From the NCBI GenBank assembly GCA_963777855.1, contig CAVZRW010000017.1, forward strand, positions 1 to 64,000: a stretch of 64,000 bases of DNA. Direction: 5' to 3'. The notes under the pieces were generated by a model. It saw only the letters and a program-made list of their open reading frames with translations, searched no databases and was not told the origin of the DNA. The first letter of the stretch is position 1, and every line of letters starts with the position of its first letter. The stretch is from Prado023 sp963777855 (lineage in GTDB: Bacteria; Actinomycetota; Actinomycetes; S36-B12; CAIYMF01). This document shows positions 8,967 through 17,343 of this stretch, piece by piece. A program made the translations under genes and the position numbers.

Positions 8967-9622
8967 CAGGGGGATCCGCCCAGCCGTCGGCGCACCACGC
9001 GCAGCAGCTGCACGAGGCCGATCACGCCGACCACGACCAGCGTCCAGGCCCCCAGGGTCGCCCAGCCGGGGTCGTCGTCGGGGCGAGCGGCGCAGGCGAG
9101 CAGGAACATGACGACGATCACCACGCGGGTCGGGCGCTCGTTGATGGTCAGCACGCCCAGCTCGGTCATCCCCGCGGCTCCGGCGCGGGCCCGGGCGTAC
9201 TCCTGCAGCCAGCCGAGCCCGACTGCGGCAACGCAGGCCCCGGGCGGGGCGCCGGCGACCCAGAGGGCGGCGACGAACGCCGCGTCGCTGACCCGGTCGG
9301 CCACGGCGTCGAGCACCGCCCCCCAGCGCGACGTGCGCTCGGTCATCACGGCGACGGCACCGTCCAGGGAGTCGACCAGCCCGCTGAGGGCGACGACCAC
9401 CGCCGCCGCGACCAGCCCGATGCCGCCGAGCGAGGCCAGCAGGGGCGCCGTGAGGGCCACCAGCAGGCCCAACACCGTGACCGCGTCAGGGCTCAGCCCG
9501 ACGCGCGCCAGTGGGCGCGCCACCGCGTGCACCACGGCCAGCCATCCCCCGACCAGCCGGCCGCTGGGGTCCGCCCCGCCATGGAGCGCCGACCAGCGCT
9601 GCAGGTAGGTGGCCCGGTCCAT
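8966..9622 (-). CDS. CDP-alcohol phosphatidyltransferase family membrane protein
   Basis: 218 residues with about six membrane segments. The family signature DG-x2-AR-x8-G-x3-D-x3-D is present as DGAVAV...G...D...D: both Asp pairs and the Gly are kept, but the Arg is Val. It may act on a CDP-linked lipid with an unusual acceptor or have reduced activity. An upstream in-frame ATG at 9646 would overlap the SIMPL gene; I prefer 9622, two bases after that gene's stop. The substrate is unknown. Confidence 0.8.
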   Translation of the reverse strand: MDRATYLQRWSALHGGADPSGRLVGGWLAVVHAVARPLARVGLSPDAVTVLGLLVALTAPLLASLGGIGLVAAAVVVALSGLVDSLDGAVAVMTERTSRWGAVLDAVADRVSDAAFVAALWVAGAPPGACVAAVGLGWLQEYARARAGAAGMTELGVLTINERPTRVVIVVMFLLACAARPDDDPGWATLGAWTLVVVGVIGLVQLLRVVRRRLGGSP

Positions 9623-9623
9623 G

Positions 9624-10259
9624 TCAGCGCAGGGACCATCCGACATCGAGGCAGACCACGACCGCACCGTCCCCGGCGTCCAGCGAGACCTTGGCAGCGC
9701 CGGCCCCGTCGGCCATCGCCGTGGCCATCCGCAGCGGCCCCGGGGGCCGGGAACGCCCGGCCGTCTCGTTGATCGACACGACGTCGCCGAGCTGCCGGCC
9801 GGCGAGCTCGGCCAGCTGGCTGGCGCGGGCCAGCGCGTCGGCCCAGGCGGCCTCCCGGGCCCGCGCGAGCAGCCCGGTGGCGTCGGAGTGCCGGAAGGAG
9901 ACGTCGTGCACGCGCGCCGCGTCCCCACCGGCGACCACGAGGGCGGCCAGCAGTTGCCCGGCGGCGTCGATGTCGGCGGTGTGCGCGCTGAGCTGCACGG
10001 CCGCCTGGAACCCGGCCACCGTGGGGTACTCGTCGTAGACGGGGTTGAGGCTGACCGCCGAGGTGCTCAGCGCACCAGCCGGGATCCCTGCCTCGAGCAG
10101 CACCTGGCGCATCCGCTCCAGGGCGTCGCCCGAGGCGGCCAGGGCCTCGGCGGCCGACGGCCGGCGCACCTCGGAGCCGACCGTGATGACGCACTCGTCG
10201 CGCGGGCCGCTGGCGCTGCCCGATCCGCTGACCCAGATCCCCTTGTCCATGGCCGACAC
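9624..10259 (-). CDS. SIMPL (DUF541) domain protein
   Basis: 211 residues matching the SIMPL/DUF541 fold throughout (ITVGSEVRRPSAAEALA, then the LNPVYDEY and YTV-like strands). SIMPL proteins in other bacteria are periplasmic or envelope proteins of poorly known function; no clear signal peptide is visible here, so this one looks cytoplasmic. It lies between metF and the CDP-alcohol phosphotransferase, two bases from the latter. A second Met at codon 4 is an alternative start. Confidence 0.8.
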   Translation of the reverse strand: MSAMDKGIWVSGSGSASGPRDECVITVGSEVRRPSAAEALAASGDALERMRQVLLEAGIPAGALSTSAVSLNPVYDEYPTVAGFQAAVQLSAHTADIDAAGQLLAALVVAGGDAARVHDVSFRHSDATGLLARAREAAWADALARASQLAELAGRQLGDVVSINETAGRSRPPGPLRMATAMADGAGAAKVSLDAGDGAVVVCLDVGWSLR

Positions 10260-10284
10260 CCTCCCCTGCCCCGCTGCCGACGCG

Positions 10285-11157
10285 CTACCCGGCCAGCCGG
10301 GCGAAGATCTCGCGCGTGGCCGTGGATCGGTTCAAGGTGTAGAAGTGCAGGCCCGGGGCGCCGCCGGCCAGCAGTGCCTGGCCGAGCTCGGTGGCCACCT
10401 CGATGCCGCGCTCGCGCACGGCGGCCGGGTCGTCGGCAACGGCCCGGAACCGCTCGGCCAGCTCGTCGGGCAGCCCGGCCCCGGAGAGCACGGCGAACCG
10501 CTCGATCTGGCGCACGTCGGTGACCGGCATGAGCCCGGGCAGGATCGGGATGGTCACCCCGTGGACCCGGGCGCGCTCGACGAGCGCGAAGTAGTCGTCG
10601 GGGCGGAAGAAGAACTGGGTGACGGCGAACTCCGCGCCTGCCTGCTGCTTGGCGGCCAGGACCCGGGCGTCGGCCTCGAGGTCGGCGGACTCCGGGTGCT
10701 TCTCCGGGAAGGCGGCCACCCCCACGGTGAAGGCGCCCTCGTGCTTGGCCAGGCGCACCAGGTCGACCGCGTGCTCGAGACCTCCGGGCGTGGGGGTCCA
10801 CGGGGTGCCGGGGCCGCCGGGCGGATCGCCGCGCAGGGCCAGCAGGTTGGTGATCCCGGCCTCGAGGTAGCTGTTGAGCACCTCGACGAGCTCGGCTCGG
10901 GTCGCCCCGACGCAGGTCAGGTGCGCCACGGCGTCCATCCCGGTCTCGGCCAGGATCTTGCGGGTGATCCGCACGGTGCGGTCGCGGGTGCTGCCGCCGG
11001 CGCCGTAGGTCACCGAGACGAACGTGGGGGCCAGCGGGGCGAGCTCGGAGATCGCCGACCAGAGCTGGGCCTCCCCCGCATCGGTCTTCGGCGGGAAGAA
11101 CTCGAAGCTGAAGACCGGCTCCCCTGAGGCCAGGGTCCTCGCGAGCTGCACCGACAT
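10285..11157 (-). CDS. metF: 5,10-methylenetetrahydrofolate reductase
   Basis: 290 residues, the usual length for bacterial MetF. FEFFPPKTD near the start, VTYGAGGS, LLALRGDPP and the flavin/folate region AEFAVTQFFF...ILPGLMP identify it. It reduces methylene-THF to methyl-THF for methionine synthesis. It overlaps the end of the GGPP synthase gene by one base (TGATG), so the two are coupled. The metF / prenyl synthase neighbourhood is also seen in Mycobacterium (Rv2172c-Rv2173). A longer open frame reaching 12234 exists but is the shadow of the prenyl synthase. Confidence 0.95.
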   Translation of the reverse strand: MSVQLARTLASGEPVFSFEFFPPKTDAGEAQLWSAISELAPLAPTFVSVTYGAGGSTRDRTVRITRKILAETGMDAVAHLTCVGATRAELVEVLNSYLEAGITNLLALRGDPPGGPGTPWTPTPGGLEHAVDLVRLAKHEGAFTVGVAAFPEKHPESADLEADARVLAAKQQAGAEFAVTQFFFRPDDYFALVERARVHGVTIPILPGLMPVTDVRQIERFAVLSGAGLPDELAERFRAVADDPAAVRERGIEVATELGQALLAGGAPGLHFYTLNRSTATREIFARLAG

Positions 11158-12227
11158 CAGAGCCTCCGGGCGGTCGCGGCCACGGCGAGCTCGGCCAGGG
11201 CGGTGCGGGCGTCGTCGGGCAGGCCCGCTCGGTCCAGTGCCGCGACGGCCTGCTCCGTGCGCTGGGTGATCACGAACTCGACCTCGTCCAGGGCACCGGT
11301 GGCCAGGATGATGCCGCGCAGGTCGTCGATCGCCCCGGCCGTCAGGTGCGGGTCGCCGAGCCCGGCGCGCAGGTGCGCGGCCTGCTCGTCGCTGGCGCGC
11401 TGCACGGCGGTGGCCACCAGGAGGGTGCGCTTGCCCTCGCGCAGGTCGTCGCCGGCGGGCTTGCCGGTCTCCGCGGGGTCGCCGAACACGCCGAGCACGT
11501 CGTCGCGCAGCTGGAAGGCCTCCCCGAGGGGCAGGCCGTAGTCGGAGAGGTGCTCGTGGAAGGCGGGGTCGGCCCCGGCCAGGGCGGCGCCCAGGTGCAG
11601 CGGGCGCTCGATCGTGTACTTCGCGGACTTGTAGCGCACCACGAGAAGGGCCCGCTCCACCGATCCGCCGCCGCGGGCCTGCTCGAGCAGGTCGAGGTAC
11701 TGCCCGGCCATCAGCTCGGTGCGCATCCGGTCGTAGACCACCTTGGCGCGGGCCAGCTCCTCGGCGTCGAAACCGGAGCGGTAGAGCATCTCGTCGGCCC
11801 AGCTCAGGCACAGGTCGCCGAGCAGGATCGCGGCCCCGTCGCCGAACTTCTGGGAGTCGCCGAGCCACCCGGTCCCGCGGTGCATCGTGGCGAACCGCCG
11901 GTGCGCGGCAGGCTTGCCGCGGCGCATGTCGGAGTCGTCCATCACGTCGTCGTGGACCAGGGCGCAGGCCTGCAGCAGCTCGAGGGAGGCCGCGGCGCGC
12001 AGGGCGGAGTCGAGGTCGTGGCCGCCGGCGCCGAGGTAGCCCCACAGGCAGAACGCCGGGCGCAGGCGCTTGCCACCGGCGACCAGCTCGGCCAGCCAGT
12101 CGGTGAACGGCACGAGGTCCGGCGAGATCCCGGCGAGGATCCCCGCCTGCTCGGCGATGAAGGCGTCCAGGGTGGCCTGGACCGAGGCGCGCAGGGCCTC
12201 GGGAGTCAGGCGCGGATCGGGCGTCAT
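11157..12227 (-). CDS. crtE: Geranylgeranyl diphosphate synthase (polyprenyl synthetase)
   Basis: 356 residues with both Asp-rich motifs: DDVMDDSDMRRG (first) and RDDVLGVFGD (second). These bind the magnesium-diphosphate of the allylic substrate and IPP. Product length cannot be read directly, but the divergent neighbour crtI and the nearby crtB make GGPP for carotenoids the likely product; it is also the counterpart of mycobacterial idsA2. The start ATG at 12227 faces crtI across 72 bases, so both promoters must lie in that short gap. Confidence 0.92.
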   Translation of the reverse strand: MTPDPRLTPEALRASVQATLDAFIAEQAGILAGISPDLVPFTDWLAELVAGGKRLRPAFCLWGYLGAGGHDLDSALRAAASLELLQACALVHDDVMDDSDMRRGKPAAHRRFATMHRGTGWLGDSQKFGDGAAILLGDLCLSWADEMLYRSGFDAEELARAKVVYDRMRTELMAGQYLDLLEQARGGGSVERALLVVRYKSAKYTIERPLHLGAALAGADPAFHEHLSDYGLPLGEAFQLRDDVLGVFGDPAETGKPAGDDLREGKRTLLVATAVQRASDEQAAHLRAGLGDPHLTAGAIDDLRGIILATGALDEVEFVITQRTEQAVAALDRAGLPDDARTALAELAVAATARRL

Positions 12228-12299
12228 GGCCCACAGCCTAGGGGGTTGGGCCCGATCCGCCCGTTCGCCGCCTCACGGGCCGAGGCATACGGTGGGGCC

Positions 12300-13808
12300 A
12301 TGCGTTCGATCCTGCGGGGCCACGGGCCCGTCACCGGGCCCACCGATCATGTCGTCGTCGTCGGAGCCGGTCTGGCCGGGCTCTCGGCGGCGATGCGCCT
12401 GGCCGGGGCGGGCCGGAAGGTCACCGTCCTGGAGCGCGAGGCGGTGCCCGGCGGGCGCGCCGGCGTGATCGAGGACTCCGGCTTCCGGTTCGACACGGGC
12501 CCGACCGTGCTCACCATGCCGGGGCTGATTGCCGACGCGTTCGCCGCGGTGGGCGAGGAGATGGACGACTGGCTCACCCTCTCGCCGGTCAGCCCGCTGT
12601 ACCGGGCGTACTACCCGGACGGCTCACAGCTGGACGTGCACCCGGACGTCGACGCGATGGCCGACGAGATCGCCGTCGTGATCGGCCCCAAGGAGGCGGC
12701 CGGCTACCGGCGCTACGTCGACTTCGTGACCGAGCTGTACCGGCTGGAGATGGCCGACTTCATCGACCGCAACATCGACTCCCCATTCGACCTGCTCACC
12801 CCCAACCTTGCGAAGCTGGCGGCGGTGGGCGGGTTCCGGCGCCTGGCGCCCAAGGTCGAGCAGTACCTGTCCGACCCGCGCACCCAGCGGGTGTTCTCGT
12901 TCCAGGCGATGTACGCCGGGCTGAGCCCGCAGGACGCCCTGGCGATCTACGCGGTGATCGCCTACATGGACTCGGTGGCCGGGGTCTACTTCCCGAAGGG
13001 CGGCATGCACGCGCTGCCCACCGCGATGGCAGCCGCCGCGGAGAAGCACGGCGTGCAGTTCCGCTACTCGACGACCGTCACCTCCGTCGAGCACGACGGC
13101 AGCCGCGCCTCGGCCGTGATCACCTCCGACGGGGAGCGGATCGCCGCCGACGTGGTGGTGCTCAACCCGGACCTGCCGGTTGCCTACCGCGACCTGCTGG
13201 GCACCGAGCCATGGTCGGTGCGCCGGCTGCGCTACTCGCCGAGCTGCGCGCTGATGCTCGTCGGCTCCGGGGCCTCGTACTCGAAGATCGCCCACCACAA
13301 CATCCACTTCGGCCGCGACTGGGACGGGGTGTTCACCGACCTCATCGACCGGGGGCGGGTGATGAGCGACCCCAGCCTGCTGGTGACCAACCCCTCGCAC
13401 TCCGACCCGAGCCTGGCCCCTGAGGGAAAGCAGTCGTACTACGTGCTGTTCCCGACGCCGAACCTCGACGCCGCCATCGACTGGCGGGTGGAGGGCCCCC
13501 GCTACCGCGACCACATGGTGGCCACCCTCGAGGAGCGCGGCTACATCGGCTTCGGTGACGCCATCGAGGTCGAGCACCTGACCACGCCGCTGGACTGGGC
13601 CGAGCGCGGCATGGAGCGCGGCGCCCCCTTCGCCTCCGCGCACTCGTTCCTGCAGACGGGGCCCTTCCGGCCGGGGAACCGGTGGGGCGAGAACGTGGTG
13701 TTCACCGGGTCCGGCACGCAGCCGGGCGTCGGCGTGCCCATGGTGCTGATCTCGGGGCGGCTCGCGGCGGAGCGGATCGTCGGGCCGCTGCCGAAGTCGT
13801 TGTCGTAG
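12300..13808 (+). CDS. crtI: Phytoene desaturase
   Basis: 502 residues. VVVVGAGLAGLSAAMRL (FAD fold), PGGRAGVIEDSGFRFDTGPT, the central YAGLSPQDALAIYAVIAYMD, and the C-terminal VVFTGSGTQPGVGVPMVLISG are canonical for CrtI. It converts phytoene to lycopene (or neurosporene) in several FAD-dependent steps at the membrane. It is transcribed divergently from crtE. The related protein at 5895-7391 is probably the CrtD paralogue. The gene is intact, unlike crtB in the second cluster. Confidence 0.93.
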   Translation: MRSILRGHGPVTGPTDHVVVVGAGLAGLSAAMRLAGAGRKVTVLEREAVPGGRAGVIEDSGFRFDTGPTVLTMPGLIADAFAAVGEEMDDWLTLSPVSPLYRAYYPDGSQLDVHPDVDAMADEIAVVIGPKEAAGYRRYVDFVTELYRLEMADFIDRNIDSPFDLLTPNLAKLAAVGGFRRLAPKVEQYLSDPRTQRVFSFQAMYAGLSPQDALAIYAVIAYMDSVAGVYFPKGGMHALPTAMAAAAEKHGVQFRYSTTVTSVEHDGSRASAVITSDGERIAADVVVLNPDLPVAYRDLLGTEPWSVRRLRYSPSCALMLVGSGASYSKIAHHNIHFGRDWDGVFTDLIDRGRVMSDPSLLVTNPSHSDPSLAPEGKQSYYVLFPTPNLDAAIDWRVEGPRYRDHMVATLEERGYIGFGDAIEVEHLTTPLDWAERGMERGAPFASAHSFLQTGPFRPGNRWGENVVFTGSGTQPGVGVPMVLISGRLAAERIVGPLPKSLS

Positions 13809-13845
13809 GGGCCCGGTCGGGCGCACGCGCGGCTAGGGTGCGTGG

Positions 13846-14946
13846 ATGCGCGCCCTCGCCGTCCTCGCCGGCCTGCTGTTGTGGGTGGCCGCCTCGTCGT
13901 CGGTGATGCGCACGCTGATCGTTCCGCGCGGCAGCTCCGGGCTCAACCGGTTCAAGAACCGGGCGCTGCTGGTCGGTTTCCGGGCGGTCGCCCGGCGCAC
14001 CTCGACCTACGAGCGCCGCGACGCCGTGCTGACCTGGCTGGCGCCGGTGGCGATCGTGACCTCGCTGGTCATGTGGCTGGCGATGTACTTCGTGAGCTAC
14101 GGCCTGCTGATGCTCGGCACCACCGACCTGCCACTGCGCGCCCAGTTCCGCGAGGCCGGGTCCAGCCTGTTCACGCTCGGGTACGCCAGCACCGATCGCA
14201 ACGCGCTCACCGCGCTGGACTTCATCGCGGCCGCCACCGGGCCGATCGTGATCGGCCTGCTGATCGGCTACCTGCCCACGATGTACGCGGCCTACCAGCA
14301 GCGCGAGTCGGAGGCCACGCTGCTGCTCGGCCGCGGCGGCGAGCCGAACTGGGCGCCCGAGCTGCTGCGTCGCCACGCGCTGGTGCGCAACATCGAGCGG
14401 CTCGACACCCTGTGGCCCGCCTGGGAGCGATGGGCCGCTGAGGTGGGTGAGAGCCACACGAACTTCCCGGTCCTGATCCAGATGCGCTCGGCGCGGCCCC
14501 ACCGCAACTGGTTGATCTCGCTGCTGTGCGTCATGGATGCCGCCGCGATGCACATGTCACTGAACCCCAACCAGCCTCAGGGCAGCATGCGCGTGGCCAT
14601 CCGTCAGGGCGTGGTCTGCATGCAGGAGCTCTGCAAGGTGGAGCGGATCGGCTTCGACGAGGACCCGATGCCCGACAAGCCGAGCGCGGTGACCCTCGAG
14701 GAGTTCCAGCGGGCCTGCGACCTGCTGGCTCGGGCCGGGTACACCTGGGAACAGGACCCGGCCGAGGCCTACCGGCACTTCCGCGGGTGGCGGGCCAACT
14801 ACGAGGACATGGCCTTTGCCCTGGCCGCGGAGATCGACGCAGTGCCCGCACCATGGAGCGGCCCCCGCGCGCGGTCGCTGCCCACGATCGAGCCCGACCG
14901 GCAGCCCAACCGGAGTCCCGATCGCCCACAGGGTGGGTCGGCGTAG
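13846..14946 (+). CDS. Two-pore-helix, K+-channel-like membrane protein of unknown function
   Basis: 366 residues. There is a hydrophobic N-terminus (1-20), a segment near 60-90, then a pore-helix-like stretch FREAGSSLFTLGYAST, followed by a long hydrophobic segment (GPIVIGLLIGYLPTM). The arrangement is that of ion-channel (Ion_trans_2) proteins, but TVGYG is replaced by TLGYA. The C-terminal half is soluble, with conserved-looking FPVLIQMRSARPHRNW. I do not know its function; a channel or channel-derived sensor is an inference. It starts 37 bases after crtI and may be cotranscribed. Confidence 0.65.
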   Translation: MRALAVLAGLLLWVAASSSVMRTLIVPRGSSGLNRFKNRALLVGFRAVARRTSTYERRDAVLTWLAPVAIVTSLVMWLAMYFVSYGLLMLGTTDLPLRAQFREAGSSLFTLGYASTDRNALTALDFIAAATGPIVIGLLIGYLPTMYAAYQQRESEATLLLGRGGEPNWAPELLRRHALVRNIERLDTLWPAWERWAAEVGESHTNFPVLIQMRSARPHRNWLISLLCVMDAAAMHMSLNPNQPQGSMRVAIRQGVVCMQELCKVERIGFDEDPMPDKPSAVTLEEFQRACDLLARAGYTWEQDPAEAYRHFRGWRANYEDMAFALAAEIDAVPAPWSGPRARSLPTIEPDRQPNRSPDRPQGGSA

Positions 14947-15197
14947 GGCGGGCCCCGGCTGCATCGCGTTGGTGTCGAGGTGGCGGGGTGCCGGGGCGGG
15001 GTCCGGGGCGGGGTCCGGGGGCGGGGTGCCGGGGCGGGGTTCGGCCTTCCCCAAGCGGGTTCTTGCGATGTCGGTGTCCTGATACAGGACTGTCACCGAT
15101 GTCCGAGGCATGACGGTTTCGCGATGTCGGAGTGTCGCGATGACAGTCGCGATGTCGGAGTGTCGCGATGTCGCGATGTCGGAGCCGTGGACTACAC
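14947..15197. repeat. Repeat-rich leader before the HNH gene, possible insertion-sequence remnant
   Basis: 14980-15042 is a run of near copies of ccggggcggggt. 15072-15098 contains a hairpin (TCCTG, ATA, CAGGA, flanked by CGGTG/CACCG). 15119-15184 holds two full copies and one partial copy of tcgcgatgtcggagtg-type units (15119-15142, 15147-15170, 15171-15184). The hairpin and GATGTC words resemble the termini of actinobacterial IS481/IS3-type elements as I remember them, but no transposase is present. Confidence 0.5.
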
Positions 15198-15213
15198 TCG
15201 AACACATGTTCGA
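15198..15213. promoter_or_regulatory. LexA (SOS) box over the start codon of the HNH gene
   Basis: TCGAACACATGTTCGA is an exact match to the actinobacterial LexA pattern TCGAAC-N4-GTTCGA. The ATG of the HNH gene is bases 15206-15208, inside the box, so LexA would block transcription or early elongation. LexA control of 13E12-repeat (DUF222) genes is known in M. tuberculosis. Confidence 0.88.
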
Positions 15214-17101
15214 AGGATCGGTCCCCGAATGCTCGGGGCATCAGCGCGCGCGAACCCCCGCGCACGCGCTGGTGGGCCGTCGGGCACGGTCGGCGGCGGG
15301 CCCGGACCTCTCCCCCGCGGGGTCCGCCGCCGGCCACTCCACCACGGGGCACGGGCCCGAGTCGGCCGCGGCGCCTGTGTCGGGTTCCGCTCCCAGGTCG
15401 ACCACGCCACCCACCGTGGAACCGTCCGCCGCTCCGCCCAGCCCTCCGCCCCAGCCCTCCGCCCACCGCTCCCGACAATCCGCCGATCGCCCCGCCGAGC
15501 CCACCAGCTCCCTCGAGCCTCACGTGGTCGAGCTGCTGGCCCGCTGGTGGCGAGAGACACGTCCGGCCTGGGTGGCCGTCGAGTGGTACGACGCCGCCCT
15601 CCGGCAGGAGGTCCGGGCGCTCATGCAGCTGCCTCCCGGGGCCGAGCTCGTGGCCGCACTGGGTGCCCTTGACGTTGCGGATCGATGCACAGTCGCGCAC
15701 CGCGGCGAGGAGCTCCCAGGCGACCCCGTCCCCGGCAGCGCGCCCGGTTGGCCCTGCCCCTGCCAGCTCGTGATCGCCGCAGCCTGGGAGGCCTGCACAG
15801 GCTGGCTCGCCGCGCAGGCCGCCCGGTCCCTGGTCGCCATCGCCGGGCCTGAGCCCGTCGAGCTGCGCACGCCCACCCGGCAGACGATCGTCGATCCGGC
15901 CCGTGAGGAGGTGGCGCTGGCCCTGCGGCTGTCGCCCCCGTCGGCCCACAACCGCATCACGTCGGCCCGTGAGCTGCTCGGGCAGCCCGCCCTGGTCGAG
16001 CTCGTCGAGACCGGGGCCTGCTCGGCCTGGGTCGCGCGCTGCGTGCTCAGCGAGGTCGCCGCGCTGGACCCCGAGGAGGCCGACGCCGTTGTCGCGACCA
16101 TCGCCGGGCGGATCCGCCAGCGCCACCTGCGCGGGCAGCGCGCGTGGACAGCCGCTGAGGTGCGGCGCACGACGCAGTCGATACGCCTGTCGCTGTTCCC
16201 GGGGAGCACAGCGCGCATGCGTGCCGCGGCCCGCTCCGGCCGCCGGGTCGAGGTACTGCCCGAGGCCGACGGCATGTCGGTCCTGCGCGCGTTCATCGAC
16301 TCGACGCAGGCCCACCGCATCCACCGCCGGCTCACCGCGATCGCGCGCGGCCTCGAGGATCCCGACCTGACGTGCGACCAGGTCCGCGCCGACGTACTGG
16401 TGGACGTGCTACTCGGCGCGGGGTTGCCCGTCGCGCTCAGCAGTGGAGTGGGCGGCGGTCTGGTCCCCGAGAGCGAAGGCACGGACGCGAACTCAGAGCC
16501 GGCCGGCGACGCTCCCACACCTCAGGCTTCCTGCGGCGCCGGGGCTGATCGCGATCTCGCCGGGCCCTTGCTGCGTCCGGCCCCCGCACCCGAGATCTGC
16601 GTCGTGGTGAGCCTCGAGACCCTGCTCGGCCTCGCCGAGGGCGCAGCCGAGATCCCCGACCTCGGCCCGATCCCCGCGGAGGTCGCCCGCGAGCTGGCCG
16701 CGGACGGCCGCTGGCGGGCGTGGGTCACCGACGCCAGCGGGCAGGTGGTGTCCACCGGGTCCCGCACCTACACCCCCACCGCGGCGGCGGCCAGGCTCGT
16801 CCGCGCGCGGGAGCCCCACTGCCGGATGCCCGGCTGCCGCCGACCGGCGATCAACTGCGACCTCGACCACACCATCCCCTGGCCTCGGGGTTCAACCACC
16901 CCACAGAACCTCGGCCCACTGTGTCGCCGACATCACCAGCTCAAGACCCACGCGGGCTGGTCCCTGCTCCCGGACCCGGACGGCTGGCGCTGGCGCACGC
17001 CCAGCGGACTGACCATCCGTGAGGGCCCTGAACCCCCACTCCACGTCGAGCCGCGCCGCCCCGAGCCCCCACCTGCTCCCGGGCAGGAATCCCCCACCTG
17101 A
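15206..17101 (+). CDS. DUF222 / 13E12-repeat family HNH endonuclease, SOS-controlled
   Basis: 631 residues. The first 110 are disordered and Pro/Ser/Ala-rich; DUF222 then runs to about residue 420, and an HNH nuclease ends the protein: HCRMPGCRRPAINCDLDHTIPWPRG through LCRRHHQLKTH, with zinc cysteines and the DLDH...H catalytic set. I chose the ATG at 15206 because it falls in the LexA box and upstream codons lie in repeats. Such genes are often multicopy and mobile-element-like in actinomycetes; here it stands alone. The role is probably DNA cleavage after damage, but no target is known. Confidence 0.88.
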   Translation: MFEGSVPECSGHQRARTPAHALVGRRARSAAGPDLSPAGSAAGHSTTGHGPESAAAPVSGSAPRSTTPPTVEPSAAPPSPPPQPSAHRSRQSADRPAEPTSSLEPHVVELLARWWRETRPAWVAVEWYDAALRQEVRALMQLPPGAELVAALGALDVADRCTVAHRGEELPGDPVPGSAPGWPCPCQLVIAAAWEACTGWLAAQAARSLVAIAGPEPVELRTPTRQTIVDPAREEVALALRLSPPSAHNRITSARELLGQPALVELVETGACSAWVARCVLSEVAALDPEEADAVVATIAGRIRQRHLRGQRAWTAAEVRRTTQSIRLSLFPGSTARMRAAARSGRRVEVLPEADGMSVLRAFIDSTQAHRIHRRLTAIARGLEDPDLTCDQVRADVLVDVLLGAGLPVALSSGVGGGLVPESEGTDANSEPAGDAPTPQASCGAGADRDLAGPLLRPAPAPEICVVVSLETLLGLAEGAAEIPDLGPIPAEVARELAADGRWRAWVTDASGQVVSTGSRTYTPTAAAARLVRAREPHCRMPGCRRPAINCDLDHTIPWPRGSTTPQNLGPLCRRHHQLKTHAGWSLLPDPDGWRWRTPSGLTIREGPEPPLHVEPRRPEPPPAPGQESPT

Positions 17102-17211
17102 CCCCAGGCACGAATTCACACCCGATCCCCGGCAGGGATGGCCCACACCTGATCCCGGGCGAGGATGGCTCCCGTCAGAAGGAGCCCACGTGACTGCACC
17201 GTGGCGAGGCC

Positions 17212-17270
17212 GGCCGTCCGGCGAGGGCCCGGTCACCACCCGGGATCTCGAATCCGGCCCTCGGACGGCC
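17212..17270. terminator. Long GC hairpin between the HNH gene and mptA
   Basis: 17212-17229 pairs with 17256-17270 over 15 base pairs, with a 3-base bulge (gcg) in the left arm and a 26-base loop. No T-run follows, as is common in high-G+C genomes. It probably terminates transcription from the HNH gene. Confidence 0.5.
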
Positions 17271-17343
17271 TGCGCCTCACCCGCGTGAGCCTCCCGCCTC
17301 GCCCGGTCGGAGGGGGCGGGGATCCTGAGTACCCTTGCTGAGC

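Noticed and set aside
10285..12234. 649-codon open frame apparently fusing a long basic protein to MetF
   Set aside because: The first 358 codons are an Arg/Pro/Gly-rich shadow of the GGPP synthase gene; only the MetF part is real.
11346..12299. N-terminal extension of CrtI into the crtE region (frame open from 11346)
   Set aside because: The extension is antisense shadow of crtE; the FAD-binding fold begins shortly after ATG 12300.
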